Shown piece by piece: positions 1 through 8,707 of a stretch of 64,000 nucleotides of DNA; within the stretch, counting starts at the first letter, position 1; each line of letters begins with the position of its first letter. The stretch is from contig NZ_CP036263.1 in assembly GCF_007741515.1 (NCBI RefSeq), positions 2,171,501 through 2,235,500 of the forward strand, given 5' to 3'. Below the pieces are notes generated by a model. That model was not told the origin of the DNA. It made no database searches and worked only from the letters and a program-made list of their open reading frames with translations. The position numbers and the translations under genes were made by a program. Origin of the DNA: Adhaeretor mobilis (GTDB lineage Bacteria; Planctomycetota; Planctomycetia; Pirellulales; Lacipirellulaceae).

Positions 1-35
1 TATTGATCGGTACTCTCGCGCGAGGGTGAGGAAAA

Positions 36-1466
36 CTAGTCGATGGTGAATGTCTCTTCAAAGTTAGGCATATCGGTTTTTACCCATTCGTCACGCGCCT
101 CAAGAGCATGAAACCAGCGTGGCGGGGTGTGACTCTTGCTCCATGCTTCAGCTTCGGCGACAAGCGACTTCATCAACCCCGGTTGCTTGTTACTCAGGTC
201 GTGCTGTTCGCTGATGTCTTCATCAAGGTTGTGGAGCTTCCATTTCTGGTTGTAAGCTCGACATGCTTTCCATTGATCGCGTCGCACGGCAACGTCGCTG
301 AAGCCATTGCGATGACGCAGCGCCAAGATGCTTTTTCCTGGACGCGCGCTACGACCCGCCTGGAAGTCTTCCCAGATGTCCGTACCATCCAAGTCCTTCC
401 CTTCGGGGATCGAAGCGTTCGCAAGATTCGCAAAAGTTGGGTAAAAGTCCAGCGTGGTCACCGGGTGATCATAGCGTTTCCCTGTGGCAACTCTGCCCGG
501 CCAATGAAAGAACAGGGGAACACGAAAGCCTCCCTCGTAGGTGTCTCCCTTGCTACCCTTAAGTGGCCGGTTCGTTGCTCCGCTATGTAGTTGCCCCCCG
601 TTATCGCTTAGGAAGACGAGCAACGTATCATTCAGCTGCTTCGTCGACTTGAGAGCCTCAATAAGTTCCCCAACGCCACGATCGACCGCGTACACCATCG
701 CGGCATAGGTCTTCCGTTTCTCATCTTGGATATTAGGAAATACCTCCATGTCCTCTTGTTTTGCTTCCAGGGGAGTATGCGGTGCATTGTAGGAAAGATA
801 GAGGAAGAAAGGTTGTTCCTTCTGCGAAGCCTCATCAACAAAACGGACTGCCTCTCGGGAGAGTGCATCAGTGATGTATTCGGTCTCGTCGACTTCTTTT
901 CCGTTGTGCTCTAAGGGCGTCAAGTAGTCCCAAACAGACTGCACACCTGCCTTGAGTTGCCGTTCATAGATTGGCTTGTATTGCTTTGGGAAATACTTAT
1001 GTCCACCGCCGAGGAAACCGTAGTAGTCATCAAAGCCACGGCTATTGGGGTGATATTCGGGCTCGGTGCCCATGTGCCACTTTCCGATGGCTCCCGTAAA
1101 GTAGCCGGCTTCTTGTAGGACCGTGCTAATGAGCGTTTCTCCCACATCGACACCTTGCCGATAGTACTCTTCATTGCCTTTGCCACTCTCGGGGAGATTG
1201 AAAGGTGCGCCGAATTCATGAGGATAACGCCCTGTCATGAGTCCCATGCGACTTGGACCGCAGAATGGATGCGCAGCATAGGCTGAGCTAAATACGGTTC
1301 CCTGTTTCGCCAAGCTGTCTAAGTTGGGGGTGACAATGTCCGTTGCCCCATTGAATCCAACGTCGGAATAGCCGAGGTCGTCACACATAATAACGATGAT
1401 ATTTGGACGGGCAGCCCAGGCCGGTGTCGTCATCAAAAACATGGATATTGCAACAAAGAGTTTCAT
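36..1466 (-). CDS. Secreted type I sulfatase
   Basis: This is a 476-aa arylsulfatase-family enzyme expected to hydrolyse sulfate esters outside the cytoplasm. Residues 1-19 form a signal peptide ending AWA/A. The metal-binding start of the fold is IIVIMCDDLGYSD (Asp29, Asp30), and Cys69 in HPFCGPSRMGLMTGRYP is the formylglycine precursor in a canonical C-x-P-S-R motif. Further conserved blocks are GKWHMG and LSDNGG. It is the last gene of a six-gene minus-strand operon, starting 9 bp after the preceding sulfatase stop, with AGGT before ATG. Its neighbours (sugar-acid enzymes) suggest a sulfated glycan as substrate. The exact substrate cannot be read from the sequence. Confidence 0.95.
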   Translation of the reverse strand: MKLFVAISMFLMTTPAWAARPNIIVIMCDDLGYSDVGFNGATDIVTPNLDSLAKQGTVFSSAYAAHPFCGPSRMGLMTGRYPHEFGAPFNLPESGKGNEEYYRQGVDVGETLISTVLQEAGYFTGAIGKWHMGTEPEYHPNSRGFDDYYGFLGGGHKYFPKQYKPIYERQLKAGVQSVWDYLTPLEHNGKEVDETEYITDALSREAVRFVDEASQKEQPFFLYLSYNAPHTPLEAKQEDMEVFPNIQDEKRKTYAAMVYAVDRGVGELIEALKSTKQLNDTLLVFLSDNGGQLHSGATNRPLKGSKGDTYEGGFRVPLFFHWPGRVATGKRYDHPVTTLDFYPTFANLANASIPEGKDLDGTDIWEDFQAGRSARPGKSILALRHRNGFSDVAVRRDQWKACRAYNQKWKLHNLDEDISEQHDLSNKQPGLMKSLVAEAEAWSKSHTPPRWFHALEARDEWVKTDMPNFEETFTID

Positions 1467-1475
1467 GGTTTTTAC

Positions 1476-2885
1476 CTAGTAGTCAGCGGCAGGTGGGGCA
1501 CGGAACTCGTCCGTTCGACGAGCGGACCAGCCTTCTTCTTGTCGTCGTAGCATGAACAGCGGCCGCGCTAGTTCGAGCTCCCAGTCAAATTGCTTCTGGA
1601 AAAGCGTCTTCACTTTCTCTGGATGCTTACCAGCCAAATTGTTCTGCTCGGCGGGGTCCTCGGCGAGGTTGTAGAGTTGTGCGGGGCGATCCGGAAAACG
1701 CAGCAGCTTCCAGTCGCCATCACGGATGGCGGCGCGGGTTTCCATTTTCCAATGCAAAGTTTGGTGGGGACGCTCCTTGTTCTTCCCTTGCAAGAAGGGC
1801 ATCATATCCACGCCGTCGAGTCGCTCAATCAAAGTCGGATCGCCACCACCGGCTTTCACGAAAGTTGGGAGTAAGTCGAGCGTTGTTAATGGTCTCTCGT
1901 AGACTGTTCCCGTGGGCAGCTTTCCTGGCCAAGCAACAATGCCTGGTACGCGAATGCCTCCTTCGAGTTGCGTCCCTTTCACTCCACTGAAGGGATAGTT
2001 GCTCGATCCGTTTCGATCCATCGGACCACCATTGTCGTTGGTGAAAACAACGATGGTGTCCTGCTCCAGTCCGAGGTCCTTGAGCTTCTCGATGATCTGC
2101 CCACAAGCGCGATCCATCGAGAGCATCATTTGAGCTGCCGTGCGACGTGTCCCTTCCAGCTCGAAGAACTGATCCTTGTCTTGAGGGTCTGCTTCCATAG
2201 GCGCATGGACTGCGCTGAACGAGACGTAGGCAAAGAACGGTTTCTTCTGGTTGCGCTCAATGAAATCACAGGTTTCATCCGCAAGGACTTGGGTGAGATA
2301 CCCGTCATGCTCTTGATAGTTGCCAAAGTTTCGCTCGATGAGATTCTCGCGAGCTGTCGATTTGGGATTGGCGTAAGCGAAGAAGCTCCTAGCTCCACCG
2401 CGAAAGCCATAGAACTCGTCGAAGCCTCGCTTGAGGGGATGATAACGGTCGGCCACGCCCATGTGCCACTTGCCGAAAATGCCGGTGTGATACCCATGTG
2501 CTTGCAGGTGGTCGCCCATTGTTTTCAGATCGGTCGGCAGACCCATCTCGTCGCCGAGCAGCTTGCTGCTTTCGCTCATGATCCCAGGCACGTTGATTTC
2601 TTCGTAGCCGAAACGTTGTTGGTACTGCCCTGTGAGCATCCCAGCACGAGACGGTCCACAGGTAGCACCACTCACATAAAAATTCGAGAGGCGGACACCG
2701 CGTTTGGCGAGTTGATCGAGGTGGGGTGTCTTGAAATGGTGGCTGCCGTGGAAACCAAAATCCCCATAGCCGGCATCGTCGGCGAACAAGAGGACAATAT
2801 TAGGTTGCTTCGCGTCGGATACTTCAGCCGCTTCGCTTTGTGAGGCGAATGCGACCAGCATCATTGAGAGGACGAATCGGTTCAT
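1476..2885 (-). CDS. Secreted type I sulfatase
   Basis: This 469-aa sulfatase has a signal peptide (cleavage near SEAAE, residues 18-21), the metal-binding motif LLFADDAGYGD (Asp36, Asp37) and the formylglycine motif GATCGPSRAGMLTG with Cys76. GKWHMG and FTNDNGG match the family. It starts immediately after the stop codon of the upstream kinase gene (no gap), so the two are probably translationally coupled. It differs clearly in sequence from the neighbouring sulfatase, so the pair probably removes different sulfate groups from one glycan. That is inference from gene order. Confidence 0.95.
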   Translation of the reverse strand: MNRFVLSMMLVAFASQSEAAEVSDAKQPNIVLLFADDAGYGDFGFHGSHHFKTPHLDQLAKRGVRLSNFYVSGATCGPSRAGMLTGQYQQRFGYEEINVPGIMSESSKLLGDEMGLPTDLKTMGDHLQAHGYHTGIFGKWHMGVADRYHPLKRGFDEFYGFRGGARSFFAYANPKSTARENLIERNFGNYQEHDGYLTQVLADETCDFIERNQKKPFFAYVSFSAVHAPMEADPQDKDQFFELEGTRRTAAQMMLSMDRACGQIIEKLKDLGLEQDTIVVFTNDNGGPMDRNGSSNYPFSGVKGTQLEGGIRVPGIVAWPGKLPTGTVYERPLTTLDLLPTFVKAGGGDPTLIERLDGVDMMPFLQGKNKERPHQTLHWKMETRAAIRDGDWKLLRFPDRPAQLYNLAEDPAEQNNLAGKHPEKVKTLFQKQFDWELELARPLFMLRRQEEGWSARRTDEFRAPPAADY

Positions 2886-3974
2886 CTATCGCACTACCCT
2901 TCCCGAAGCGGATCCGCCCATGAGTGATTCCACCTCGCTACGCGTTGAGTAGTTGAAGTCGCCCTTGATGGAGTGTTTTAAACAAGAGGCAGCCACGGCG
3001 AAGTCCAAAGCCGTTTGGGGATCGCTCAATTCGGGAGTTGTGAGCGAGAAAATGAGGCCAGCAGCAAACGAATCTCCGCCCCCCACACGGTCCACAATAT
3101 TCTTAATTTCATAGGGACGGTAATTCCCTTCTTCATCCTGTGGCGCAAAGAACGGCTTATCCGCACTCGCATCAAGGAGCATGGCTCCCCAAGCGTTGTG
3201 CGAGGCAGAATGACTCTCGCGTAGCGTAATGGCAACCTTACTGACATTAGGAAATTGCTGGACAACTTGCCGTGCTACATCGGGATAACGCCCTGTGTCG
3301 AGCGAGCCGCTATGCACGTCTGATTCGCCAGCACGAATGCCGAGCACGTCGGAGCAGTCCTCCTCATTAGCAATGACGATATCGACGTGAGGCAGAATGG
3401 TTCGCATCGTTGCCTGGGCCAATTCTCGCGGTGTTTTGGGCGGATTCCATTTCCAGAGCTTCCCCCGGAAATTCAAGTCGATGGAAACCTGAGCACCTGC
3501 CTCTTTCGCTTGCTGGGCAGCTACTAGGGTGGCCTCGGCTGCGGTCTGAGATAACGCGGGAGTGATGCCGCTTAAATGAAGCCACTGAGCATCGGCTAAG
3601 ATGGCATCCCAGTCGTACCGATTCGCTGCGGTAATAGAGACTGCCGAATCAGCTCGATCGTAAATAACTTTGCTGGGACGTTGATTGGCACCTGTCTCAA
3701 GAAAATAGAGCCCCAGTCGGCCTTCGTCAGTTCGCACAATGTACTGCGTATCAACACCAACGGCACGGACGGAATCGACAGTGGCATCGGCGAGGGCATG
3801 CTTGGGCAATGCGGTCACATAACGCGCTGCCCCGCCAAAGTTGCAAATCGACGCGGCTACGCTGGCCTCAGCGCCTGCGTAGGTGACATCGAATTCACGC
3901 GTTTGGCGTAAGCGCAGATTAGCAGGAGGCGCTAACCGCCCCATGATTTCCCCAAAGGTAACAACAGGTTTCAT
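2886..3974 (-). CDS. kdgK: PfkB-family sugar-acid kinase (KDG kinase-like)
   Basis: This carbohydrate kinase probably phosphorylates 2-keto-3-deoxy-gluconate or -galactonate before aldol cleavage. It begins VVTFGEIMGRLAPP, typical of KDG kinases, and carries the PfkB C-terminal signature DRVGGGDSFAAG with the catalytic Asp. ATG at 3974 is chosen because it has GAGG upstream and leaves 46 bp to the aldolase stop. A longer frame reaches 4037 but would overlap the aldolase gene and adds a low-quality N-terminus. The product is 362 aa. The aldolase next door supports a KDPG- or KDPGal-type route. Which epimer is used is not visible. Confidence 0.85.
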   Translation of the reverse strand: MKPVVTFGEIMGRLAPPANLRLRQTREFDVTYAGAEASVAASICNFGGAARYVTALPKHALADATVDSVRAVGVDTQYIVRTDEGRLGLYFLETGANQRPSKVIYDRADSAVSITAANRYDWDAILADAQWLHLSGITPALSQTAAEATLVAAQQAKEAGAQVSIDLNFRGKLWKWNPPKTPRELAQATMRTILPHVDIVIANEEDCSDVLGIRAGESDVHSGSLDTGRYPDVARQVVQQFPNVSKVAITLRESHSASHNAWGAMLLDASADKPFFAPQDEEGNYRPYEIKNIVDRVGGGDSFAAGLIFSLTTPELSDPQTALDFAVAASCLKHSIKGDFNYSTRSEVESLMGGSASGRVVR

Positions 3975-4020
3975 TCTTTTCCTCGATGATGTTCCATCGT
4001 GATCTGAATCAGAGTTGCTC

Positions 4021-4710
4021 TTAAGCGGGATTAGCAAGGACTTCTCGTTGAACTGACGACGATCCCTCTAGCAGGCTCCGCACTTCGGCAGCCCTTGAAG
4101 CAATGGCTGCCCAGTTGTTTTCAGCGACGAGACTTTCCTGGACAATCCAAGAGCCCCCAATCGCAGCCACGTTAGGTTCGCTTAAGTACTGCACCATATT
4201 CTCGGCATTGAGGCCTCCCAACGGGAAGTATTCAATCCCCAAGTGCTTGTACGGGGCACCCATGCTCTTCAAGTATTGGATTCCACCAGCCGCTTCGGCG
4301 GGGAAGAATTTGACGAAGCGACAGCCCAACTCAATCGCTGCCTCAAGTTCGGTGGGGGTTGATATACCTGGCGCAAAAGGTAGCCCGATAGCGTTCGCTT
4401 CGTTGACGACTCGAGGGTTTAACCCCGGGGAGACACCAAAATCCGCTCCGGCTGCTTTTGCTTCGGCGGCCTGTTCGGGTGTGAGGATTGTGCCGACACC
4501 AACTAACATCTCTGGCACTTCAGCAGAGATCGCTTTTACCGCTTCAATACCGGCATCCGTACGTAGCGTTAGTTCAATGACATCAATGCCTCCGGCTAGC
4601 AGAGCTTCCGCTACAGGAACAGCGAACTCAACTTTTTCGACGGAGAAACCAGCGACGACTTGAGCTGTCCTCAATCGCTCAAGAATTTCTGTTGGGAAGC
4701 AGGTAATCAT
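4021..4710 (-). CDS. eda: KDPG/KDPGal-type class I aldolase
   Basis: This 229-aa member of the 2-keto-3-deoxy-6-phosphogluconate aldolase family cleaves KDPG (or the galacto epimer) to pyruvate and glyceraldehyde-3-phosphate. The Schiff-base lysine lies in RFVKFFPAEAAGG, and the family block DVIELTLRTDAG and the glycine-rich VGVGTIL segment are present. ATG at 4710 has GGAG about 9 nt upstream. It lies between an aldehyde dehydrogenase and the PfkB kinase in one operon, so it most likely acts directly after that kinase. Confidence 0.92.
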   Translation of the reverse strand: MITCFPTEILERLRTAQVVAGFSVEKVEFAVPVAEALLAGGIDVIELTLRTDAGIEAVKAISAEVPEMLVGVGTILTPEQAAEAKAAGADFGVSPGLNPRVVNEANAIGLPFAPGISTPTELEAAIELGCRFVKFFPAEAAGGIQYLKSMGAPYKHLGIEYFPLGGLNAENMVQYLSEPNVAAIGGSWIVQESLVAENNWAAIASRAAEVRSLLEGSSSVQREVLANPA

Positions 4711-4756
4711 TCAAGTAGTCTCCGGGTGATCATCAAGCGGCATGGTTGCATTCTTT

Positions 4757-6157
4757 CTAATGGTCGATGAGTACTGAAACACGTTTGAGCGTGAGGTACT
4801 CTTCTAGGCTATAGCGCGAGCAATCTTTACCAACGCCACTTTGCTTCAAGCCGCCATGGGGAAGTTGCACGGAATAGTGAGGCTCGTTAATGCAGACGCT
4901 GCCAGCCTCGATGTCGCGAGCCGCTCTCAAACCGGTCGCCAGATTTGAGGTGAAGACATAAGCTGCCAAGCCATACTCCGTGTCGTTGGCCAGGGCAATT
5001 TCATTATCAGCATCGGTGTACTTGATGATGGGCAAAACGGGGCCAAATATCTCGTCGTGCGCCACCTTCATTCCGGTAGCCACGTTCTTGAGAATCGTTG
5101 GCTCCATAAAATAGCCGTCGCCTTCAACGGGCTTGCCTCCAGAAACGAGTTCAGCCCCTTCAGCGACGGCCGATTCCACGAGGCCAAGGACATACTGCCT
5201 TGCATCGTCAGAGATTAATGGCCCCATCTCAACCGATTCAGCACGCGTTTTGGCGTACTCAACGAACTCGTCGTATACGGACTCGTGGACGAAGCAACGA
5301 TTCGGCGAGACGCAAACCTGCCCGCAGTTCGCAAACTTCAGATCGACCACTTTGTTGGCAGCGTCGCGAATGTCCGCGTCGGGATAGACCACTACCGGTG
5401 CGTTACCACCAAGTTCTACGGAAAAATGCTTGACGCTCGTGCAGGATGCATTCATGACCTCCAGCCCACCTCGGGTTGAGCCGATCATGGTGACCATTGC
5501 TGGAATATCGCTTTGGAGTAATGCTTTGGTAACCTTGTGGTCGCTGCTGGTGATCATGTTAATCACCCCATCGGGGATGCCGGCCTCTTTGGCTAGGTGA
5601 GCCGCTTCGAGCGATGCGAGGGGAGTCAGGCTAGAGGGCTTGATAATGACACTGCACCCTGCGGCAAGAGCCGGGCCGATCTTATAGCCGACGTTAAGTA
5701 ACGGAAAGTTCCACGCCAGCATCCCTACCGCCACGCCAAGAGGCTGGCGTAGCGTGTAATGCAGGAACCTGCCGTCGGGATCGTGCAACACTGCCTGATC
5801 GAGCCGCTCAAACTCTTCGACAAAAAAGCGAAGGCAGGTTGTCAGCATGCCGAAATCGTATTCTGCGTTGTCCTGCGGCTTGCCGGTTTCAGCACGTAAC
5901 AGTACTACGATCCGTTCACTGTTTTCTTCCAACAGATCGGCATAGCGAAGGATCAATTCCTTACGTTGGACGGGTGGTGTTGCTGACCAAACGCGAAATC
6001 CCTGCTGAGCAGCCTCGAGTGATTGCTCGATCGTTTCGCTGTTCGCCTCAGGCACTTGGCCTATCGACCATCCGGTCGAAGGGTCGACGACATCGACTGT
6101 CGCATCGGTCAGTCCAGACTGCCCATTAATAAGCATGGGGTAAATATTACTTGGCAC
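4757..6157 (-). CDS. NAD(P)-dependent aldehyde dehydrogenase
   Basis: This ALDH-superfamily enzyme of 466 aa oxidises an aldehyde to an acid. The catalytic cysteine is in NCGQVCVSPNRCF and the general-base Glu in FSVELGGNAPVV. GTG at 6157 is preferred because GGAGG sits 6 nt upstream; the longer frame to a TTG at 6178 would place that Shine-Dalgarno inside the coding region. The GTG overlaps the end of the upstream cycloisomerase gene by 11 bp, indicating coupling. In context it may oxidise an aldose such as 3,6-anhydro-galactose, or alternatively alpha-ketoglutarate semialdehyde. The sequence alone does not decide. Confidence 0.88.
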   Translation of the reverse strand: MPSNIYPMLINGQSGLTDATVDVVDPSTGWSIGQVPEANSETIEQSLEAAQQGFRVWSATPPVQRKELILRYADLLEENSERIVVLLRAETGKPQDNAEYDFGMLTTCLRFFVEEFERLDQAVLHDPDGRFLHYTLRQPLGVAVGMLAWNFPLLNVGYKIGPALAAGCSVIIKPSSLTPLASLEAAHLAKEAGIPDGVINMITSSDHKVTKALLQSDIPAMVTMIGSTRGGLEVMNASCTSVKHFSVELGGNAPVVVYPDADIRDAANKVVDLKFANCGQVCVSPNRCFVHESVYDEFVEYAKTRAESVEMGPLISDDARQYVLGLVESAVAEGAELVSGGKPVEGDGYFMEPTILKNVATGMKVAHDEIFGPVLPIIKYTDADNEIALANDTEYGLAAYVFTSNLATGLRAARDIEAGSVCINEPHYSVQLPHGGLKQSGVGKDCSRYSLEEYLTLKRVSVLIDH

Positions 6158-7304
6158 TGTTTTCCTCCGTTGTTTCAACGCAGAAGCGTTCCATCGCTGC
6201 TCGGTCTGGCTCGACGCCGAGGCCGGCAGCGCTCGGCACTTTCATCACACCTTCAGTAACTTCTAGCCCGACCGCATACATTTCATCACGCATCGGATTG
6301 GCAGTACGGTCGACTTCTAACAAGGGTTCAGCAACCTCCGCGCGGCCCGGTTCGACGTAAGTGCTAGCGAGAAAATGCGTGGCACACGCTAAATTAAGCT
6401 GCGTTCCCCAGCAGTGCGGGACCACATTAATCCCGTGGGATGACGCAATGGCGCGAATCTTGAGGGCTTCGGTCGGTCCACCACAGTAAGCCATATCAGG
6501 TTGAACAATCTGAACGCCTCCTTGGGCGAGGAGGTCTTGGAAACCCCAACGTGTTTGTTCGCATTCGCCGGTCGCGATCGGGACATTGACTTTGTCAGCC
6601 AACTGTCGGAAAAGGCTCGTATGCTCGGGAGAAAGTGGCTCCTCGAACCAGGCAAAGCTGTGCTCATCCAAAACGCCACCAATTTCAATCGCTTCCCGCA
6701 AGTCGTAGGCATGATTCGAATCTGCCATCAGCTGTACGTCCGGGAACGTGCGACGCATCTTCACGATCTGCGCTTTGTCAAAGGCAATGTTCTTGCCGAC
6801 TTTGATTTTCAGTGCCTGATAACCTTGCTCGACGTATCCAGCCGCCTCTGCCAGGATCGTATCCAACAGCTGGGATTCAGGCTGTTCCTTGAAGTACATT
6901 CCCGTGGCGTAACATTGCACTTGATCGCGAATGCGTCCCCCCATGAGTTCGGAAGCTGACACATTGAGCAATTTGCCTTTGAGGTCGAAGAATGCCATGT
7001 CCAAGCCAGACATCGCGCCCATCATGATTCCCTTACGAGCGAAATCGAGCGACCCGCGCCAACAGTGCTGCCAGGCAGCTTCATTGCTCAACGGGTTCCA
7101 CCCTATTAATAGGGGAGCGTAGAAAGAGGCAATTGCCGATTGCGTTACCTCAGCCGGGCCATAGCACTCTCCCCAGCCACTGAGGCCTGAATCGTCAACA
7201 ATTTCGACCAGCAATGCACTTCGGGTACGGTAGTGCCATTGAGAAAAGCCGAACGACTCCTCCAGTTCATGCTGCAGACGATATGTTTTGATGCTCTGTA
7301 TCAC
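6147..7304 (-). CDS. Enolase-superfamily lactone cycloisomerase/sugar-acid dehydratase
   Basis: This 385-aa protein belongs to the mandelate racemase subgroup. The KxK motif (ALKIKVGKN) supplies the base. The metal ligands lie in LMADSNHAYD, FEEPLSP and ATGECEQTRWG, and the His base may be in VPHCWGTQLNLA. GWGECYGPA and YATGMYF recall D-galactarolactone cycloisomerase, and related enzymes open 3,6-anhydrogalactonate. It is the first gene of the operon, about 190 nt downstream of a predicted regulated promoter at 7500. With ALDH, kinase and aldolase it completes a route from an aldose or lactone to pyruvate. A plain sugar-acid dehydratase (galactonate or gluconate) is the alternative. Confidence 0.85.
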   Translation of the reverse strand: MIQSIKTYRLQHELEESFGFSQWHYRTRSALLVEIVDDSGLSGWGECYGPAEVTQSAIASFYAPLLIGWNPLSNEAAWQHCWRGSLDFARKGIMMGAMSGLDMAFFDLKGKLLNVSASELMGGRIRDQVQCYATGMYFKEQPESQLLDTILAEAAGYVEQGYQALKIKVGKNIAFDKAQIVKMRRTFPDVQLMADSNHAYDLREAIEIGGVLDEHSFAWFEEPLSPEHTSLFRQLADKVNVPIATGECEQTRWGFQDLLAQGGVQIVQPDMAYCGGPTEALKIRAIASSHGINVVPHCWGTQLNLACATHFLASTYVEPGRAEVAEPLLEVDRTANPMRDEMYAVGLEVTEGVMKVPSAAGLGVEPDRAAMERFCVETTEENSAK

Positions 7305-7499
7305 AGCCCAAGTAGCTTAAAAGAAATGTGGATAGAGGTAGATAAGTTCCAAGCTGGCAGTGTAATACCCAACGCAAATCAGCTAGACAGCAGCATTTAT
7401 TTCCGTATTTGAATGGTTGGTGATCGAGAATACACCCTCGATCACGTCCCGCTGATGGGACGTAAACGCCCTCTCAAAACCAGTACCCTGAATAGACAA

Positions 7500-7513
7500 T
7501 GCAGTATACCAGT
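7500..7513 (-). promoter_or_regulatory. Predicted GntR operator overlapping the -10 of the sugar-acid operon
   Basis: The sequence TGCAGTATACCAGT is an imperfect dyad centred on GTATAC. On the minus strand it contains TATACT, a good -10 box; the -35 at the expected distance (TAGCAC, 17-bp spacer) is weak. It would drive the minus-strand operon starting at 7304 with a leader near 190 nt. The same dyad recurs at 7689 and 16122. It resembles the TGGTATACCA core known for FadR-type uronate regulators (UxuR/ExuR). Confidence 0.5.
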
Positions 7514-7670
7514 TTGGCAATGCCAGTGCTAGTGTTTCCTGGGGAATCACAGCACATCACGCTGAGAGGCCCCTTCTTCTCGAGCGTACATTCTACGACG
7601 GGAGAGGTAACTGTCTTACCCCATGCATTTGAACTTCAATCAACTAGCGACTAATTATTGACGGAAATTG

Positions 7671-7702
7671 TTGACAAGAGACGAGTGAGGCGGTATACCG
7701 GT
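7671..7702 (+). promoter_or_regulatory. Sigma70 promoter with GntR operator before the regulator gene
   Basis: TTGACA at 7671-7676 and TATACC at 7694-7699 are separated by exactly 17 bp. The -10 lies inside the dyad GGCGGTATACCGGT (7689-7702). This would start a transcript for the GntR gene at 7881 and give autoregulation. The remainder of the 576-bp divergent gap (7305-7880) shows no credible gene. Confidence 0.65.
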
Positions 7703-7880
7703 TAATGAGGGCGGAGTTCAGGGAAGTTAGGCTCAGGTCGTTTTAGGAGCCTGATCCTGTGCGCGGCAGTCTCAACCCTGCGTTCCACAAGAAGCTTATA
7801 ACTAATCGGTTTTTAGGTGGGGCACCACTGTCAGGCCCGCCTTCCTCGAGCAAGAGAACAGAATAATCGGGAGCTCTATT

Positions 7881-8627
7881 ATGGCGAATGAAGGCAACGC
7901 TTCGTTCTTGCGGCACGAAGCCTACGTACACATCAAGGAGCAGCTCGTTGCCGGAAAGTGGGGGTTAAACGATCGCATTTCAGAAAAGACGGTCGCCGAC
8001 GAGTTGGGCATTAGCCGAACTCCTGTCCGCGAAGCGATTCGCAAAATGATCATCGAAGGGCTTCTTTACCAAGTTCCCTCGAGCGGAACATTTGTGACGA
8101 AGCCGGATCGACAAAGCATCGTTGAGATGTTTGAAGTTCGCCTAGCACTGGAAGGCATGGCAGTCGAGAAAGCGACTGAATTGATCAGAGCCCCCGAAGT
8201 TCGTGAACTACTACGGCACTTCACGGTGATGAGAAATGCAGGTCGAGCTTTCCGCGATTCGGGCGAGTCCTACATGAATGGGGAGATACTTGAGAGGTTT
8301 TTAGCCTCTGACAGGGCGATGCATAAAGTGCTTCTCCTGACATCAGACAATCGACTGGCCTCCAACATCGTACAGAACGGTCGGATCCAGACTCTCATTT
8401 ACGGACTGCATACCTACGACAGAGACTTGCACCATATCGCGATAACGCTGAGGGCCCACGGTCGAGTGTTGCTAGCCATCAAGCAGCGAGACGCATCCTC
8501 CGCGAGGCTCTGGATGGAGAAACACATTCGAAACAGTATGTGTGATGCGCTTCGTGCTTACGATCGCCAAGCGAGCGCGGCACATCGCAGTTCCCAAGGA
8601 GATCTTTCCAACACCGACATGACCTGA
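7881..8627 (+). CDS. GntR-family (FadR subfamily, FCD domain) transcriptional regulator
   Basis: This 248-aa regulator has an N-terminal winged helix (about residues 10-75) with the recognition segment ELGISRTPVREAIRKM and the wing SSGTFVTKP. A C-terminal FCD ligand-binding domain follows. The usual metal-binding FCD residues appear present: Asp and His in SDRAMHKVLL, His in RAHGRVLLAI and His in MEKHIRNS. GGAG precedes the ATG. It is divergent from the sugar-acid operon and upstream of the PEP-CTERM sulfatase cluster. The GTATAC dyads at 7500, 7689 and 16122 are its likely targets, with an acidic sugar intermediate as likely effector (inference). Confidence 0.93.
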   Translation: MANEGNASFLRHEAYVHIKEQLVAGKWGLNDRISEKTVADELGISRTPVREAIRKMIIEGLLYQVPSSGTFVTKPDRQSIVEMFEVRLALEGMAVEKATELIRAPEVRELLRHFTVMRNAGRAFRDSGESYMNGEILERFLASDRAMHKVLLLTSDNRLASNIVQNGRIQTLIYGLHTYDRDLHHIAITLRAHGRVLLAIKQRDASSARLWMEKHIRNSMCDALRAYDRQASAAHRSSQGDLSNTDMT

Positions 8628-8707
8628 GCCTTGCTCACTCGCTTCAGCGGCGTTCTGACGTTCTAGCGAAACTTTTCACTAATCTCATATCCGAAGGAAG
8701 TTCTAAG

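Noticed and set aside
1968..2843. 291-aa plus-strand frame
   Set aside because: It is antisense to a clear sulfatase gene and has no domain or ribosome site.
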